64,000 bases of DNA from Onchidella celtica (taxonomy: Eukaryota; Mollusca; Gastropoda; Systellommatophora; Onchidiidae). The notes beneath the pieces were generated by a model. The model did no database searches. It had not been told where the DNA came from and was given only the letters and a program-made list of their open reading frames with translations. The DNA lies in contig OZ007569.1 of the NCBI GenBank assembly GCA_963931925.1, positions 25,708,524 through 25,772,523 on the forward strand. The letters run 5' to 3'. Shown here piece after piece: positions 34,901 through 46,145 of this stretch. Made by a program: the position numbers and the translations under genes. Positions within the stretch are counted from its first letter, which is position 1. Every line of letters begins with the position of its first letter.

Positions 34901-37900
34901 CATATTTTTCTTGGTCATTGTTGGGGACTGCAGTATTTCACATAGAAAGCTATAGTTGAGCGGTGAACACTACTCAGTATTTTCTCTACTTGGCTTTGTA
35001 ATTAGACTAGTGAGGCTAGTTTTAACGAGGTTCCAACAGCTGACAGATGATATTCGGTACTGACAACCAAGACATAACAGAGATCACACTTACACTGAAA
35101 ATGAGAAGAAAAAAAAATTACCTTAATGAGGTCAGTTGAGAGTCTGTTTCTAATGAAGTAGGACATATCAGTAAAGTGTGGGGATAGCTGTTTCTTTAGC
35201 AGCTGATCTACACGACAATCATGGCAGTCTGGAGATATTAGAAAATTACAATATGAATTTTGAGTTCAAGTTTTACGGGATTTGGTGATCTGTATGACGA
35301 GCCCGTGCACTGCAGAACATTAGTGTTAAGATAATGATGTACCCCTCCAAACTTTTGTTTTGTCATACTGGGTAAACTTCATATAACAGGAGATATGCCA
35401 CTCATGCGAGCTATAGGCTGGTTAGCCATCTGTTTGTCATACAGCCAGGAGGGCATAAGTCATGGATATGCCTGTTGGGCAAATGTATTTTCACAAAAAA
35501 ATACTTCAAATTTTGCTAAATCCTTTTCAGTTTAATAAGTCCTTGGCATGTAGATCTTAAGTACATAAAAAACCATACCAGAAAATGCTATTTTTAGCTA
35601 TGTTGGCAATAAAATTTGTAGGTGAACACTTTTCAAATGTGTAAATAGAAACCACAAGAAAAAAAATTTAAAATTCGGCACTTACTCCCAGTTTCCTTGA
35701 CCAGACTATATAGCAGAGAAAGGCATCGGTCCACTTTACCAATGTTGACATAAGCTCTGTTGCTGATAGCCGACAGCATATCTGAAATCTCTACTAACGT
35801 GTGACCCAGGGGTGATTTCATCACTGCCTCTGTGACATTAATCTCCGTCTCTTGAAGTGGAGATGGCGTCAGCCTCAGCTCTAGGACATCAGCAAACATG
35901 ACCAGCATGCGAGCTACACTGACCACCTTGTAACCGTCAACTATCACAGAACTTTCTGTGTCTAAAATTGAAACAAAAGCAAATAAAATTAAAACTACAT
36001 TGCATACCTTCTACAAGCTCAATAAACATGCTAATTTTTCAAATCTCACATGATACATCTATGCAGATCTGCCAACTTTCAATAAGAGACATTCGAAAGG
36101 TAAGTATATCCATGCCCTGTTAAGGCAAACTGGCCCTGTTGGTTATGATTTTGATAGAAAAAAAAGAGCATAGATATATAAAACAGTTAACCCTCCAGGC
36201 CCCATATGTCACCAGCGATACACACAGTGATATCACTCTGCTGCAGTTCCCATAAAAACTCAAGGTGAGAAAAGTTATTTTTAATAATTTCTACAACATA
36301 CACTAAACTAACCAAATGACCCCTAAATTATGCCCCTAAGAACAAATTCTCACAAAATCAGAATTTTCCATAGGCCGAAATGGAGGTGTGGTGTAGAGGG
36401 TTAACACACTTCAAACATAAGATAGTGTATGTATTTACATCAGAATATATAATTATAAGTATGCTATCACCATTGTCTGGCACTTGACTAGACTAGCATT
36501 TATTCCCCTCAAACTAACCAATAATGTCTTTTTGTAGGAAAAAAATCATAATCAGAATGCATGACAGTACAACATGCCAGAGACAGGCACAGGACAGAAC
36601 CAGATAGAAGAAGTCTTCTGAGGGCTACATCTTGCAGTGGATGAATAACGCCTTGGAGAAGAAGAAGAAAACCTCTCAAATCCCAAATACACAACACACC
36701 TGTAAAATAAGGGCAGCTGGCAAGGCTGTTTTTAAGTCAAATTATTAGGTTGTGTTTTGGCGAATATATCAATAAACTTCCAGCACAAGCCACCTACGCC
36801 TACAAACTTTTCAGGAGGAAGAAAAAACCGATTAAATTGGGGGCCATCCATAAAGTATGTAACTCAAAAGGGGGAGGAGGGACCCCCAACATATGAAAAG
36901 CATACCTAGGGGGGAAGGTGATTTCAGGGAAGTGTATGCATGCTTTCCAATTATAATTATAGAAGTAAATGAAAAGGATCTTTGAAACCCTGTCTTGAAA
37001 AATAAGAAAATTGTCCATCTATGTCAGTATGTTACATGGATAACAAACTGATCAACGGATATTTTACTTATAGTTACATGTACAGTCAAAAAAGCTTAAT
37101 GAAAAAATCCCTCACACGGATACGCGGAGACAGACTCAGATTACAGAAATTGAGAAATTTATACTATGACAAAAATAGAGGCTGGCCATATCGGAAAAAT
37201 GAACGATAGTAGGCAAAACGCTGCACTGAATGCAGGCCCAGAACAGGAAAAGAACAAGAGGAAGACCCGAGAGACGATGAACAGATGATATTGTGCAGAC
37301 AAGTGAACCGGCATGGACACAACCAATGAAAAACAGAGAAAAGTGAAAATTTCACTCTGTAGACATAAAAGTTGACACCACATACTTTCTGAATCTCCCT
37401 TTAAATACTGCGACACCAATGAAAAGATCTCTTGATCACTCCATTTGTCCCTGACAGCTTTGGATGCCAACCATTCAATGACAGTCTTCCACAATGTCGT
37501 GTTTCTCTGCAGACTTTCTTCTCGGTTAAAGGAGGCGAAGGTAGAGAAAAGCTCATTCAAGCTGACTGCTTCCTGGAGAAACGACAAAGATGAAACCAAA
37601 ACACTTTCAACTTGAGATGGTGGTATTGGAGGGTTTGTGAAAGAAATTAAGATATCCGTGTCACAAAGAACAGACACATACAACATTGCCCTAGACCTTT
37701 ATTTTATCTCCATTTTCAACAAAATTGAGAGAAAGCCATTATAGGGCACAACAAAGTGCATTCTTTCATTCCTAAAAAAAATCATGGTTTCTCATCTCTG
37801 GAAGTAGATTTTAAAGTGTTAAAAAGGTGTTCTACATTTTTGTAAAGTTTAACTGCAAAATTAAGGCCATGACATGTGTAAGGCTGATCTGGTTTAAATT

Positions 37901-40900
37901 ACCAAAAGAAGAGGGCTTCTTACCACATCAATCAAATTCACTAATGCTTGACAAATAAAACACTGGATGGCTCCTTTTGTCAACAGCTCATGGGTCATGA
38001 GACAGGACTGAAGAAGTTGTCTGAAAGGGGAAAAAAAAAGATCTAAAAATCACATGGCTGATCTTTCTACTCCAATCTCCTGATGACTAAACTGGCATAA
38101 ACTAGATGGAAATGATACATCTTGTAACATGAAAAATCTATGCATTCAGCATTTGGTCCAGTCAGCATAAAACTCATTTTTTGACTGTAAAATTGGCCAT
38201 GTGGCATGCACAGCTTCCATAAGGGAACAGTTTATCTCTCTTAAGTTAAAATCTGTAACAGTGTAAAATTGAGATTTTAGTAAAACTCAGAAGGTGTGTT
38301 AGACATCTTTGGCTGAAGCATTTGTTGAAGCACCTCAGAAGACTTTCCTCAGAGAGCACTTTCCAGTTTCCTCCAGTTTTTCATCCCTCTTATCACCAAA
38401 TTCTTCCTGTTTCCAGTCACTCAGAAACCTTGATATAATTCAAAGTAACAACATGGGTGGGAACTAGAAAAACTTCATTTGGCTGAAAATGGACCAAAAC
38501 TTCTCAACAGGCCTGAATCCCTAGTTGTAAAATTGTATATTATGTATTTCTGTGAAAAACATGATGCTGCCTGCACACAAAAATTTCGATAGAGCTGAGG
38601 TTTGTCCTGAAGCAGACAATTCCCGCCTATATAATAATTACCTTACCCATAGTGGAAAACAGTGATGAAAATCTAATTCAAATCATTCTTTACTATAATT
38701 AGTAGAAAAAAAACTAACAAATTCCTTAAAGCTATATGTCTAACCTGATCAGCTGTAGAAGCTCTGGTCCAATGACTGGCGTAGGCTGGATATGACTCAA
38801 ACCTTCAAACACAAACATCAGAGGTATGGAGCCCCAAGTGTTTTCACACACTATTCTCAGCAAGTTGCCCAAGTATTCCACTGCCAAAAGAGACAAGAGC
38901 AGTCTTTCTATCTACATCTCAATCAATGAATTACTGGCTAGTAAAGTGAAAGCATTTGCCATGAGATTTATTTGAGCATGTTTTTCCACAGCCTTTCCAG
39001 GGCTTTTCCAGGGTTAAAATCTATTTGACAGGCACACTCTGCATGGCTTGGGCATTCGGAAGCAGCACGATCCATGCACTGTGTACTGTTTGAACAATAG
39101 CGAGTTAAAGCTGATGTTTACAGGACCATTTGCAGGAATTTCTCTCATACATCCATTTCAATAGTCTATGTCCGTAATGTCCTGAGTCAATGCATGAAGC
39201 ACTGTCAGATGTTCCATGCTCCCTCATACAGGCTCTCATTAAACGCTCTGTTTGTTCGAACATCTCTAGTTTTTTCGGACACTTCTTCATTTTACGCAAA
39301 TTTTACCAGTACAAATATAGGTACAAAAGTCACAACTCTGCCGACCCTTCTGAAAAATAATCAGGGACAAAAGAATTTCTGATGAGAAAACAAAATGTGC
39401 GTGTTAAATCTGACTGCAACTTAAGTTACTAGTATAGAGATTTTACACATACATGCCTCTCAAATTTACCACACAATTAAGAGGAATAAAATACATACCT
39501 TTCTGCTCTTTAGAAATGGTCAAGAAAAGATTTGCAAAAAATCCTTTCAAAGCCCCACCAACAGGGGAACTTTTCCCAAGGTCTGTGCCCTCATACCTCA
39601 ATAGGAAATATTTCATCACAGAATGTGTTAAAATAACTGAAGTGAAAAAGCTTAAAAATGCAAGTGCAGTGTCGTGATGTTGCTATGTTTATGTGCTTTG
39701 TGTTACTTTAATCGCTCGTCATGTACTGTTTGTTTTATCTGTTTGTCTAACTATCTGCTATCTGCTTGTGTTGAACAATAACGCACCACTAATGAATACC
39801 ACTGTGCGGAGATGACGTCACAGACGTTGCAATAAACGATTTCGTCCTTCCTAGCGCCATTGCTCGGTAGAAGGATTATAACTGGATCATGCTTCTGATC
39901 CTACTACAGTTGAATGTTGAATAAAGCCAAGATAATTGGCTAAAACAGACTTCAGACTCTCCGCTTTCAATTTATTCATATCATGCAGACTACAGAATAC
40001 ACTGCCTTACACTAGAAAAACATGGATGGAATCAGTATGAGAAAGAAATGAGAATGGTCAGAATAAGTACAAAGGATCCGGGGAACTGCCCTATACCCCT
40101 TGACATAGCCCCCAGACAGTATTCTGGTGGGTTTTGCCCCTTCATCTGAAAATGGATTTCATTCTTTTAGAAAGCTAAACCGAGCCATTTAAAGTATTCC
40201 TATTCTAAATTTCAAATTAAAAAAAAAAATTAAGGATTCACGTTACTAAAAAAAAAAAATACATTTATTTCAAGAATAAAGTTAAAACACATTTGCTTTT
40301 GACCAGAAAAATGTTAGAATTCTGAGAGACAGATTCTGACTACAGAGAATTAAGAAAACAACAGATCAGTACAAAGGCACCTTCAAATACCCATGTTCAT
40401 GTGTTTATGGAAACATGCATTCTGGTATTAGATTACACATGATGTTAGGATGTCCAGCAGATATTAAATGACATATAATCAAGGTGAGGCCAAATGTGTT
40501 TATGCATGACAGTAACATTTGACAAAAAAAATCTGAATATTATTCTTTTGTGATAACACAGTATGACTGTCTATTTTGAAGAACTGTTAAGCCAGTTTTC
40601 ACAGAAAATTGAGTCCATTTCAGTGCAATAACTAGTTTCCTTTTCTTCTCATTGAATGTTGATAATCAAGCACCAATTCAAACAATGACAACATTCTCCA
40701 CTGTACATTACACTTACCTGGCATATAACTTGTTTTCTTGCAGATAGCTCAGTAAGTCATGAGACAGGTACTGTTGAAAAGAAAAAGGGGCGGGGATGGG
40801 AGGCAGGGTAAACAAGGGGGGAGGGGGGGGGCATAATATATAAGGACATGAAGCTAAGATGTGATGACTTAATTCAATTCAACAGGTTTGATTAGAACTA

Positions 40901-43795
40901 TCATGCCTTGCTAATTTCTTAAGAGGTTGAATACAATTATCAAGAACAGTATTACTATCAAGACAAACTCATTTTAATGATTACTTAATTAAGAAACACG
41001 CACCTGCAAACTGAATCACCACTTCAATAAGAGGTATCTCGAGGGGCATGTAAATCTATGCCAAATAAAGGCAAACGAAATCGTCGGTTAGTTGCATGTA
41101 TGTATATGATTCCCACACATTTTTGTAAAGAAAAAACTTTTATTTCTCATATCCCTCTAGACACCCAAAATACAGGACACTCCTGTATAATAAAAGACAG
41201 TTGGCAAATCTGTAAGCATGGTTCTGAAATTGATGCAGTTAGAATTAGAAGGAATCTAAGTGCCATTTGACTGCTTTTGAGAAAAAAACAAAAAACATCA
41301 TGTCAGTATAAACCAATCAAATTTAATATTTCAATGATTTACTCAGAGAATTGATGTCAGTATTGCAAATATTTATTAAATTTGATTGGTTTGTACTGAA
41401 ATGCCGCTTTTTGCTGTTTTCTCAAAAGCAGTCAAATGGCACTTAGATTCTTCTAATTCTAACCCTCTAACCCAATCAATTGTTTGTGAAGGCTGTGTGC
41501 AGAACCCTTATTAAATCTCTCACCCTCAGCTGCCCATGTTGAATCACAGGCACTTGGTTGAAATCCAAAGTCAACAAGGTCAAGGCCCCCCAGCGAGACA
41601 TATAGTGGCTGTCATGCTGAAAGCATCGTGTTATTATGGTTACTAACCATGAAGAATGGAGCATCGAAGAACCTAAGAGGAAAAAAGTTGCAAAAGCATA
41701 AAACCATACAGCTCTAATGGATCTGTGAAAAACGTCTGAATGCTTGACAGTAATTGCACTGATAAAATTATTTCTCTCAATCTCAGGCAATGCTTATTTT
41801 TAAATGGTGAGAAAAAGAAATTTAACTTAAGAAATACCCTAAAACACACAAAGCCTTCTGAAAATCCAGAAATATAAGCAGTTTGGCAGTTGATTAAAGT
41901 AGCCTTCTTAAAAGAATACAATGAATGTTGCAATTTTTATTCACAAAAATACAGAGGACAAAATATGTACCAGCATCTGAAGTTGTAGTGGCAGCAGTGA
42001 GTTTTTGCATTCTCGGAAGTATTGGTTTGATGATGTGAACCTGAAAAGAATAAAAAATGATGTATTATTAATGTGTAACAAAATACAAGTTCTCACGATG
42101 AAAAATTCAGTAGCCGAAATTGTCCTTCAGCTGATCTACATACTTCATGACAAGTAAACATATAATTTGCACTTCAGTGTTCAAAGTCTGCTTTCTGCAG
42201 AGTTTAGATTATTATTATAAGAAATGATTAAGATCACATCACCATGGCATTTCAACTTTCTTTGTGTTGAAAAGACTACTCAACTTTAATTCATCAAATA
42301 AAAGAAAAATCTAAGTTAATTTTTTTTTTTCGATATACATTTCTCTGACTTACAAGGTGTTTAGATCTTTCTAACAGCATTTAGGATCTATCCATAAAGG
42401 GAGGAACTTCAGTGTTCCAATCCTATTTTCTGCAGAGTGTACTCAGTATGATTACATCAGCAGGGCATTTCTACCCATCTGATTTTGTATTGAAAGTTCT
42501 CAACTTTAATTCATCAATAAACAAAATATGTAATTTAATTTTTGTTTTCACAAGGTTTACACTCTGACTTACAAGGTGCTGCAATCTCTTTAATAACTTA
42601 TTTTAAGTGATAAGCAATGGCAAAGAACCACAAATATTATATAATACACAATTACCTGTTTCTCTTCCAAAGTTTCAATAAGTAAAATAAAGTCTTCCCA
42701 GATCTGTGATAATTTATCCGCAAATTGACTCGACCACCAAAACAATGGCATTCCAGATGGACTTTGACAGCTAGCTGTTTGACCAAGTTCGTCAACATTT
42801 ACAGAGCATGAGTTACTGTTGCAAGTGTCAACGAGTCGCTTCAGTACATACATGGCAAGTTTCCGATATGCAGGATCTGTACTGGTGAGCCCAGATTGCA
42901 CTATTAACCAAAAATTGTTACAGCTAATCCTCCCTGACAGTTCCTTTTTTTCTGATGCGTCCAGGGGAAAGAAATAGTTTTTAAAGCAATAAAAGACATA
43001 CAAAGATTTTCTAAGGGCTTCTTTATCAACATGTCCATCAGGATGCAAGATTGGCTGAGTATAGCTGTGCCATATCTGTGCTTCGCATTGTTGCCTCAAA
43101 GATTTTGGAAAATGTGTAAAGAGTTTACAAGTTATAGTGTGAGCCTTCCAAAATGCTTCTTCTTGTGAACAGCACATCACAGTTTGAAACAATTGATCCA
43201 GCATTTCCTCCTTATCAATGCTCAACTGATCTATACTTTGTAAATATCTGGAAAATATATCATGATCATTCAACAGGGTGCCAAACAGTTCTAAGCTAAA
43301 GATTTGACTAAGTGGTTCCTTGGTGTCAGTCTTATGGTAATCATCATTACTGAATGCCATCAGAGAACTACTGTTCACTTTGCTTGCTGAACATATAGGA
43401 ATAAAAAGTTGTGTCACAACTTGTGGCAATGTGCTGTCCTCCACATAGTGACAGCTCTCCAACACTAGACGCGCTATAAGTGACACAGCCCTTCCTCTCT
43501 CCGAGTTGATTTTGTCCGAGTCTGCTAAAAGATGCAGGGAATAAAGTGCAGGAAAGCAAACATCCTTGATGATATGGAGAAAAATACCCTCGTCAACCTC
43601 ATATTCCTTCTTGTGATGCGTTATCGTTTGCAATTCATTCAGGGAAGAGACAAACTGCAGAATTGTGTTCAAGTTCCTCAGTATCTCTGAAAATTCCAGC
43701 TCTGTTATCTGTGGGTCCTTGACCTTTTCTCTCAGGGGTTTTATCATGTAAGCGATGACAGTGTTGTATGGACACTGATCCTCTGAAGACGCCAT
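13903..43795 (-). CDS. TARBP1: TARBP1: SPOUT-family tRNA (Gm18) 2'-O-methyltransferase, 25 coding segments
   Basis: Segments (transcript order): 42656..43795, 41971..42040, 41524..41672, 40718..40770, 39499..39596, 38745..38880, 37924..38020, 37386..37572, 35686..35961, 35122..35228, 34408..34560, 33406..33587, 32196..32436, 31608..31841, 30389..30564, 28795..28866, 27707..27941, 25224..25373, 24382..24653, 21634..21649 (uncertain), 19646..19826, 17573..17755, 16243..16367, 14784..14920, 13903..14122. All junction phases agree; total 4,890 nt, about 1,629 aa (human about 1,621). The long helical, HEAT-like N-terminal part has [19 protein letters not shown], as in human TARBP1. The last ~170 residues form the catalytic SPOUT knot: [13 protein letters not shown] (motif 1 Arg), [20 protein letters not shown] and [19 protein letters not shown] (SAM site). 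Family role: 2'-O-methylation of G18 in certain tRNAs, homologue of yeast Trm3. The tail after TRQ is a Gly/Asn/Ala-rich extension. Start chosen at the first ATG (MASSEDQ) after an in-frame TGA at 43847..43849. Confidence 0.9.
15060..15425 (-). mobile_element. tRNA-derived SINE, copy 1 (TARBP1 intron)
   Basis: Reverse-strand copy of the SINE also found at 50209..50685 and 58725..59085. The head reads CTAGAGGCAAGGTGCTTGCC with an RNA polymerase III B-box-like GGTTCAAAACC, followed by the shared body (TACTCGATCC / GTGCACGTTG region) and GCCCGGGCAAAATT. It contains a poly-C/G run at about 15271..15294 that will be hard to sequence. Confidence 0.8.
15455..15662. mobile_element. MITE family A, complete copy (TARBP1 intron)
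   Basis: Inverted ends GGTTGGCTGTTGTAACCTGG and AGGTTCCAACAGGCAACC. Core ACTAATTACAAAGCCAATTA and GTGTTCACAGCTCAGCTATG defines the family seen again at 6408, 34940, 58550 and 62950. No coding capacity. Confidence 0.85.
16482..16763. mobile_element. TTAA-type MITE nested in family D (first)
   Basis: TTAA on both sides (16478..16481 and 16764..16767). Ends CCCCTTCCCTGC and GGCAGGCAAGGGA are inverted. Internal repeats of GCCCAGAACTG. Non-coding. Confidence 0.8.
16793..17001. mobile_element. TTAA-type MITE nested in family D (second)
   Basis: TTAA on both sides (16789..16792 and 17002..17005). Ends CCCTCTAGTGCCCAG and CTGGGCATTAAAGGG are inverted. Non-coding. Confidence 0.82.
17967..18600 (-). 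mobile_element. 5'-truncated RTE LINE in TARBP1 intron
   Basis: Only the 3' end of an RTE-type LINE remains. The coding fragment (- strand, 18600 to 17975) reads [40 protein letters not shown] and a [14 protein letters not shown] tail before its stop. It ends in a (TAG)n tail. Both sides carry CATAATCCTAC (17956..17966 and 18601..18611), a target-site duplication, so it is a target-primed insertion in the sense orientation of TARBP1. Confidence 0.88.
17975..18600 (-). pseudogene. RTE reverse transcriptase C-terminal fragment
   Basis: About 208 codons open to the stop, without the endonuclease or reverse-transcriptase catalytic core. Dead on arrival because of 5' truncation; not a host gene. 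Confidence 0.88.
19945..20310. repeat. Repeat E, copy 1 (pair with 30680..31050)
   Basis: About 365 bp matching 30680..31050 across its length: TTCTTCGC, GCATGGCATGAAAAGAATG, TACAGCGATT and GCTGAACAGTGAGCAAAATT. The central part resembles the family A MITE core. Non-coding; lies in a TARBP1 intron. Confidence 0.75.
21634..21649 (-). other. TARBP1: Candidate 16-nt microexon of TARBP1
   Basis: CAATGCAAGCGTGACG on the - strand, preceded by an excellent acceptor (gtatttctttcag) and followed by gtgagg. It needs two incoming bases and leaves none, exactly bridging 24382..24653 (ends AAT AG) and 19646..19826 (starts ACT). Without it, or another exon of the same phase, the frame breaks. It encodes SNASVT with the flanking AG. 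A longer conserved block present in human TARBP1 (an NW...FFF..FHP region) was not found here. Confidence 0.4.
23830..24069 (+). mobile_element. 5'-truncated retroelement with 21-bp target-site duplication
   Basis: About 240 bp ending in CGAATAAAATTTATCTTATC, the (TATCT)n-type tail seen in CR1/L2-like LINEs. Flanks 23809..23829 and 24070..24090 are identical over 21 bp (ATCTACATAATC...GTGCCG). Contains a TA/GT-rich low-complexity stretch near 23935..23990. No ORF. Confidence 0.75.
26195..27282 (-). mobile_element. 5'-truncated RTE/BovB-like LINE in TARBP1 intron
   Basis: The 3' part of a LINE, opposite to the + strand and sense to TARBP1. It ends in a short ATGACGATGAAG-like tail near 26195..26215. 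The 5' break is at about 27282, within the motif-A region ([12 protein letters not shown], usual form KAFDSV). Confidence 0.85.
26221..27282 (-). pseudogene. LINE reverse transcriptase fragment, RTE/BovB-like
   Basis: About 350 codons open to TAA at 26221..26223. Motifs: [25 protein letters not shown] (catalytic YADD), [38 protein letters not shown] and a [11 protein letters not shown]-terminal region. It lacks the endonuclease and the first RT motifs. This is a different lineage from the LINE at 10650 (YADD rather than FADD). The long ORF suggests a fairly recent insertion, but it cannot be autonomous. Confidence 0.88.
28075..28262 (+). repeat. Retroelement 3' fragment or SINE-like repeat, copy 2
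   Basis: Matches 10160..10345 (GGAACCAGCTGGCCACTG, CAGGAGCACTTATGG, TGTGCTAGGATTCTG) and ends in a CAAAT-repeat tail (ATCAAATCAAAATCAAATCA). Confidence 0.7.
30170..30320. repeat. Degenerate minisatellite next to a TARBP1 exon
   Basis: Three to four imperfect units of about 40 bp built on TTTTCCTCAAATCTT.AAATTCCAGGGC, with further GGGCTTTTCC.. motifs from about 29995 and a related scrap at 38980..39020. Lies in the intron just downstream (- strand) of exon 30389..30564. Confidence 0.6.
30680..31050. repeat. Repeat E, copy 2 (pair with 19945..20310)
   Basis: About 370 bp with the same block order as 19945..20310 (TTCTTCGC, AAAGTATGAAAAGAATG, CTACAGCGATTG, GCTGAACAGTGAACAAAATT). Confidence 0.75.
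31368..31607. mobile_element. MITE family B copy abutting a TARBP1 exon
   Basis: Shares CAAAGCCGCATTGAATGAT, GACTCCCAAGCC, CTTCTCCTGAAAAGTAG and the terminal TTTTAGGGGACAGTGAC with other family B copies. Its right end (GTCACTGTCCCC on the - strand) begins exactly where TARBP1 exon 31608..31841 stops. Confidence 0.8.
33588..33641 (-). repeat. TARBP1: 27-bp perfect tandem duplication spanning a TARBP1 3' splice site
   Basis: Two identical 27-bp units (33588..33614 and 33615..33641), each ending on the - strand in TTTAAATTTACAG. The exon at 33406..33587 therefore has two identical acceptors 27 nt apart. Using the distal one would add nine in-frame residues (NTFIFLNLQ). Confidence 0.9.
34798..35055. 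mobile_element. Compound repeat: TTAA-type MITE remnant plus MITE family A
   Basis: 34798..34925 matches 56419..56669 (TTAACTGATTCACTACCAT, GGTTCATCC, TTCTTTGTTAAAAT). 34935..35055 is family A (AAGCTATAGTTGAGCGGTGA, GGCTTTGTAATTAG, TTTAACGAGGTTCCAACAG). Lies in a TARBP1 intron. Confidence 0.65.
36188..36405. mobile_element. TTAA-type MITE family F, copy 1 (TARBP1 intron)
   Basis: Starts GTTAACCCTCCAGGCCCCAT and ends GTGGTGTAGAGGGTTAAC. Alignable with 56708..56935 (ACCAGCGATACACA, TCACTCTGCTGCAGTTCCCA). Non-coding. Confidence 0.75.
39667..39995 (+). repeat. Compositionally distinct intronic insert, possible solo LTR
   Basis: A block starting near TGTCGTGATGTTGCTATG has richer GC, a TGACGTCA site at about 39813 and GTTGAATAAAGCC near its end, as in an LTR with promoter and polyadenylation signal. 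I could not define matching ends or a target-site duplication, so this is weak. Confidence 0.25.
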
Positions 43796-44086
43796 GATGT
43801 TCAACAGTTTTTGGGATGCCAACTCTAAAGCAGAAGTGCAATTACTTCAGCATGAGGTGAGGGTGATGCATCTGCAGCAGGCAGTTAGAGACAACAGGAA
43901 CTGTTGCAGAATCTATGAAAAGAAGACCATTATGTTTCCATAATTTTCATCATTATAACACTGAAAATGACAAGTAAAAAGATTAAGGAAATGCTAGTGA
44001 AGCTTAAAAAAATAGCACCCTTACAAAAAATGCATTGCGAATATCAAATCCCTTGACATCACAGGCTGTGTTCCAAGAATCAAAGT
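43796..44086 (-). other. TARBP1: Putative TARBP1 5' exons with an in-frame stop
   Basis: Segment 44025..44086 has good splice sites (acttgtttcag / gtaagg) and is open: FDSWNTACDVKGFDIRNAFF. It joins in phase to an acceptor at 43913..43914 (ttttcatag), giving ILQQFLLSLTACCRC, which continues in the same frame as the main TARBP1 exon but meets TGA at 43847..43849. The first ATG after that TGA is the modelled start. Options: 5' UTR with an upstream ORF, a different true 5' splice, a sequence error, or a disrupted N-terminus. A further ATG in strong context (44421..44423, MAEPIWLNHLST) has no phase-compatible donor I trust. Confidence 0.4.
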
Positions 44087-46145
44087 CTGAAACAAGTGTG
44101 ATAAGTATCAGCAATTGTGAGAATTTTATGATAATGATTTCTTTATTTCTTTAAATTTTCATTTCTTTTCATATTTTTCTATTATTTTGCCTAAAGAAAA
44201 TCTGTTACCCGAGAGCTCAATTTGTCTTGCCTTTTGTTGTGTCGTTTCTGGATTATTTCTTATGCCCGGATTTGCAGCGTAACTTTTTCTGTGTACCAAA
44301 TTTTGACTTTGCTATCCGGGGTCACACTATAAATTATTAATATAATCTTTGTCAAAAAAAACAAACTAGACTAGCTCTAGATCCAGATACAGTAGACAAA
44401 TGGTTCAACCAAATCGGCTCGGCCATGGGTTTGTTTTCGGTTAATTGACATAGTTTTGGTTTAGCAATTTTAGGAGGCTTGAAAAATGCCAGTTTCAAGA
44501 CAGGGAGCCCGAATCACTATCACACAGGACAAATAATGTAAGTGCACAGACTAAACAGACTCAACACGTCTTCGCTTGCTCTGTTTTTGACTGAGAATGA
44601 AGATGGGCGATTGCTCAGTCCTAGGGACATACGTAGCATGCATTTGCCGGCGTATGTGGATTCGACTAACTCGCAGAACAGGGGAGATGTATGTATGTGG
44701 ACGGACAGTACAGGACCACCTTCCCGCTGATCTTGTTACCGTTACCGTACGTGATGTCATGAAATACACTGTCCGCAATGACTATTATTGTCTCTCTGAT
44801 GTCATACATTTTACATGAAAGGTCACTTGCCATGCGCCAAATGTAATATCTGCTGCTGTCTGATTTCAAACCCATGAGATTATAGGCCTCCATCCCTCTC
44901 CCCCTACCCCTGTAGTGCTGCTGCTCCCATGTAGGCCTATACTAGTAACTACTGGGGAGAATGAAGCATGCTCTGCTCGTTTTTTTTGGGTTTTTTTTTG
45001 CTTTTTTTGGGGGGGGGGTGATACAGTGCCTTGAAACGATCTAGTCTATCTATGGATGGCAAATCACAGTGACACAGTGAGCTGTCCACTGAATCCAGCA
45101 ATTTTCTTTTCGGTTTGACCCTAGGGTTAATACGGTTTTGCACTAGTTTGTTAACAAAGAAAAAGAGAGAAAAATCGGGGATTCTTATTTTTCTTCGGTT
45201 TAGCGCTAGTTTCATTTTAGCCATTTTCAGTTTAATCCTTCTCCACTGTAGATCTATAGGCCTACTGTACTGTGGGTACAGGCTCTAAGGATTAGGCTAA
45301 CTAGATATAACCAAAACTGAAAATTCATCACTTTGTGGCCATGATACTTTTGTCGACAGTTTCAGGGTGACAGGGTCAAACATCTAGAAATACATGGCTC
45401 AGCTCAGCTCCTATGACTGTGGTATGAAGATGTTTTGTTTCTCAGGGACCTCAGCTTATGATTAACAGGTGATGGTTTTACGATGTAAACAAACTGCACG
45501 TGTACAACCAGCTGGCAAACATGCCGTATTTTTCACGACTGCAGAGCCAAAGAAAGTTATCGGCAATAGGACCAAGTTCATTTTCTGTGGTTTTAGTTTA
45601 TATGTCATATGCAGGGCTAGGATTTATTTCATTGTTCATAAAAAAAAATATAAAAGACTCTTTCATTTCTTTTAACAGTTATTCACAATACTGGCAAATG
45701 CTTTAAACGTTTTCTGTAATTTTAATTTTGTTCTATCCTTTGGACTGCATTGGCATGGAACTTTAGGGGTTTAGGAAATAACGTTTTCCTTTGAAAAGTA
45801 TGGACCATAAACTTAGATTGCATTTCACTTTTCATATGGTTTTGTTCATAAAAATTGGTTACAAATTGCATGCATTATTAACTCTTGATTTGGTTTCCTC
45901 AGACAGTATACGAGTTATAATATCAAATATTTGAATATCTCAATGATATATCATGGACCATATTATATTTGCAATTTCGCTTCCGCATTGTTTGGGGGAG
46001 TGTCTAGTCTCTTGTCTGCTGAATGCCAAAGCTTGTGACTGATAATTGAAAGCTGTCAGATTTCCACAGATTCTAGGAAGCGAAATACGATCACTAATTT
46101 CCTGACACATCTTCAGAAGTTCAAAATCACACACGAAAACCCACG
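44087..46145. promoter_or_regulatory. Head-to-head promoter region of TARBP1 and GMFB
   Basis: About 2 kb between the upstream TARBP1 exon and the GMFB start codon, with no convincing coding sequence. Probably holds the promoters of both genes; the GMFB 5' UTR should be its last few hundred bases. I see no TATA box I would defend. Several Ts, Gs and Cs runs lie near 44980..45020. Confidence 0.5.

Noticed and set aside
39667..39995. Solo LTR of a retrovirus-like element
   Set aside because: Promoter and polyadenylation-like motifs only; no matching TG..CA ends or target-site duplication could be defined, so kept as a low-confidence repeat.
43368..43841. Additional - strand ORFs overlapping the first large TARBP1 exon
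   Set aside because: Out-of-frame shadows of the 380-codon TARBP1 frame.
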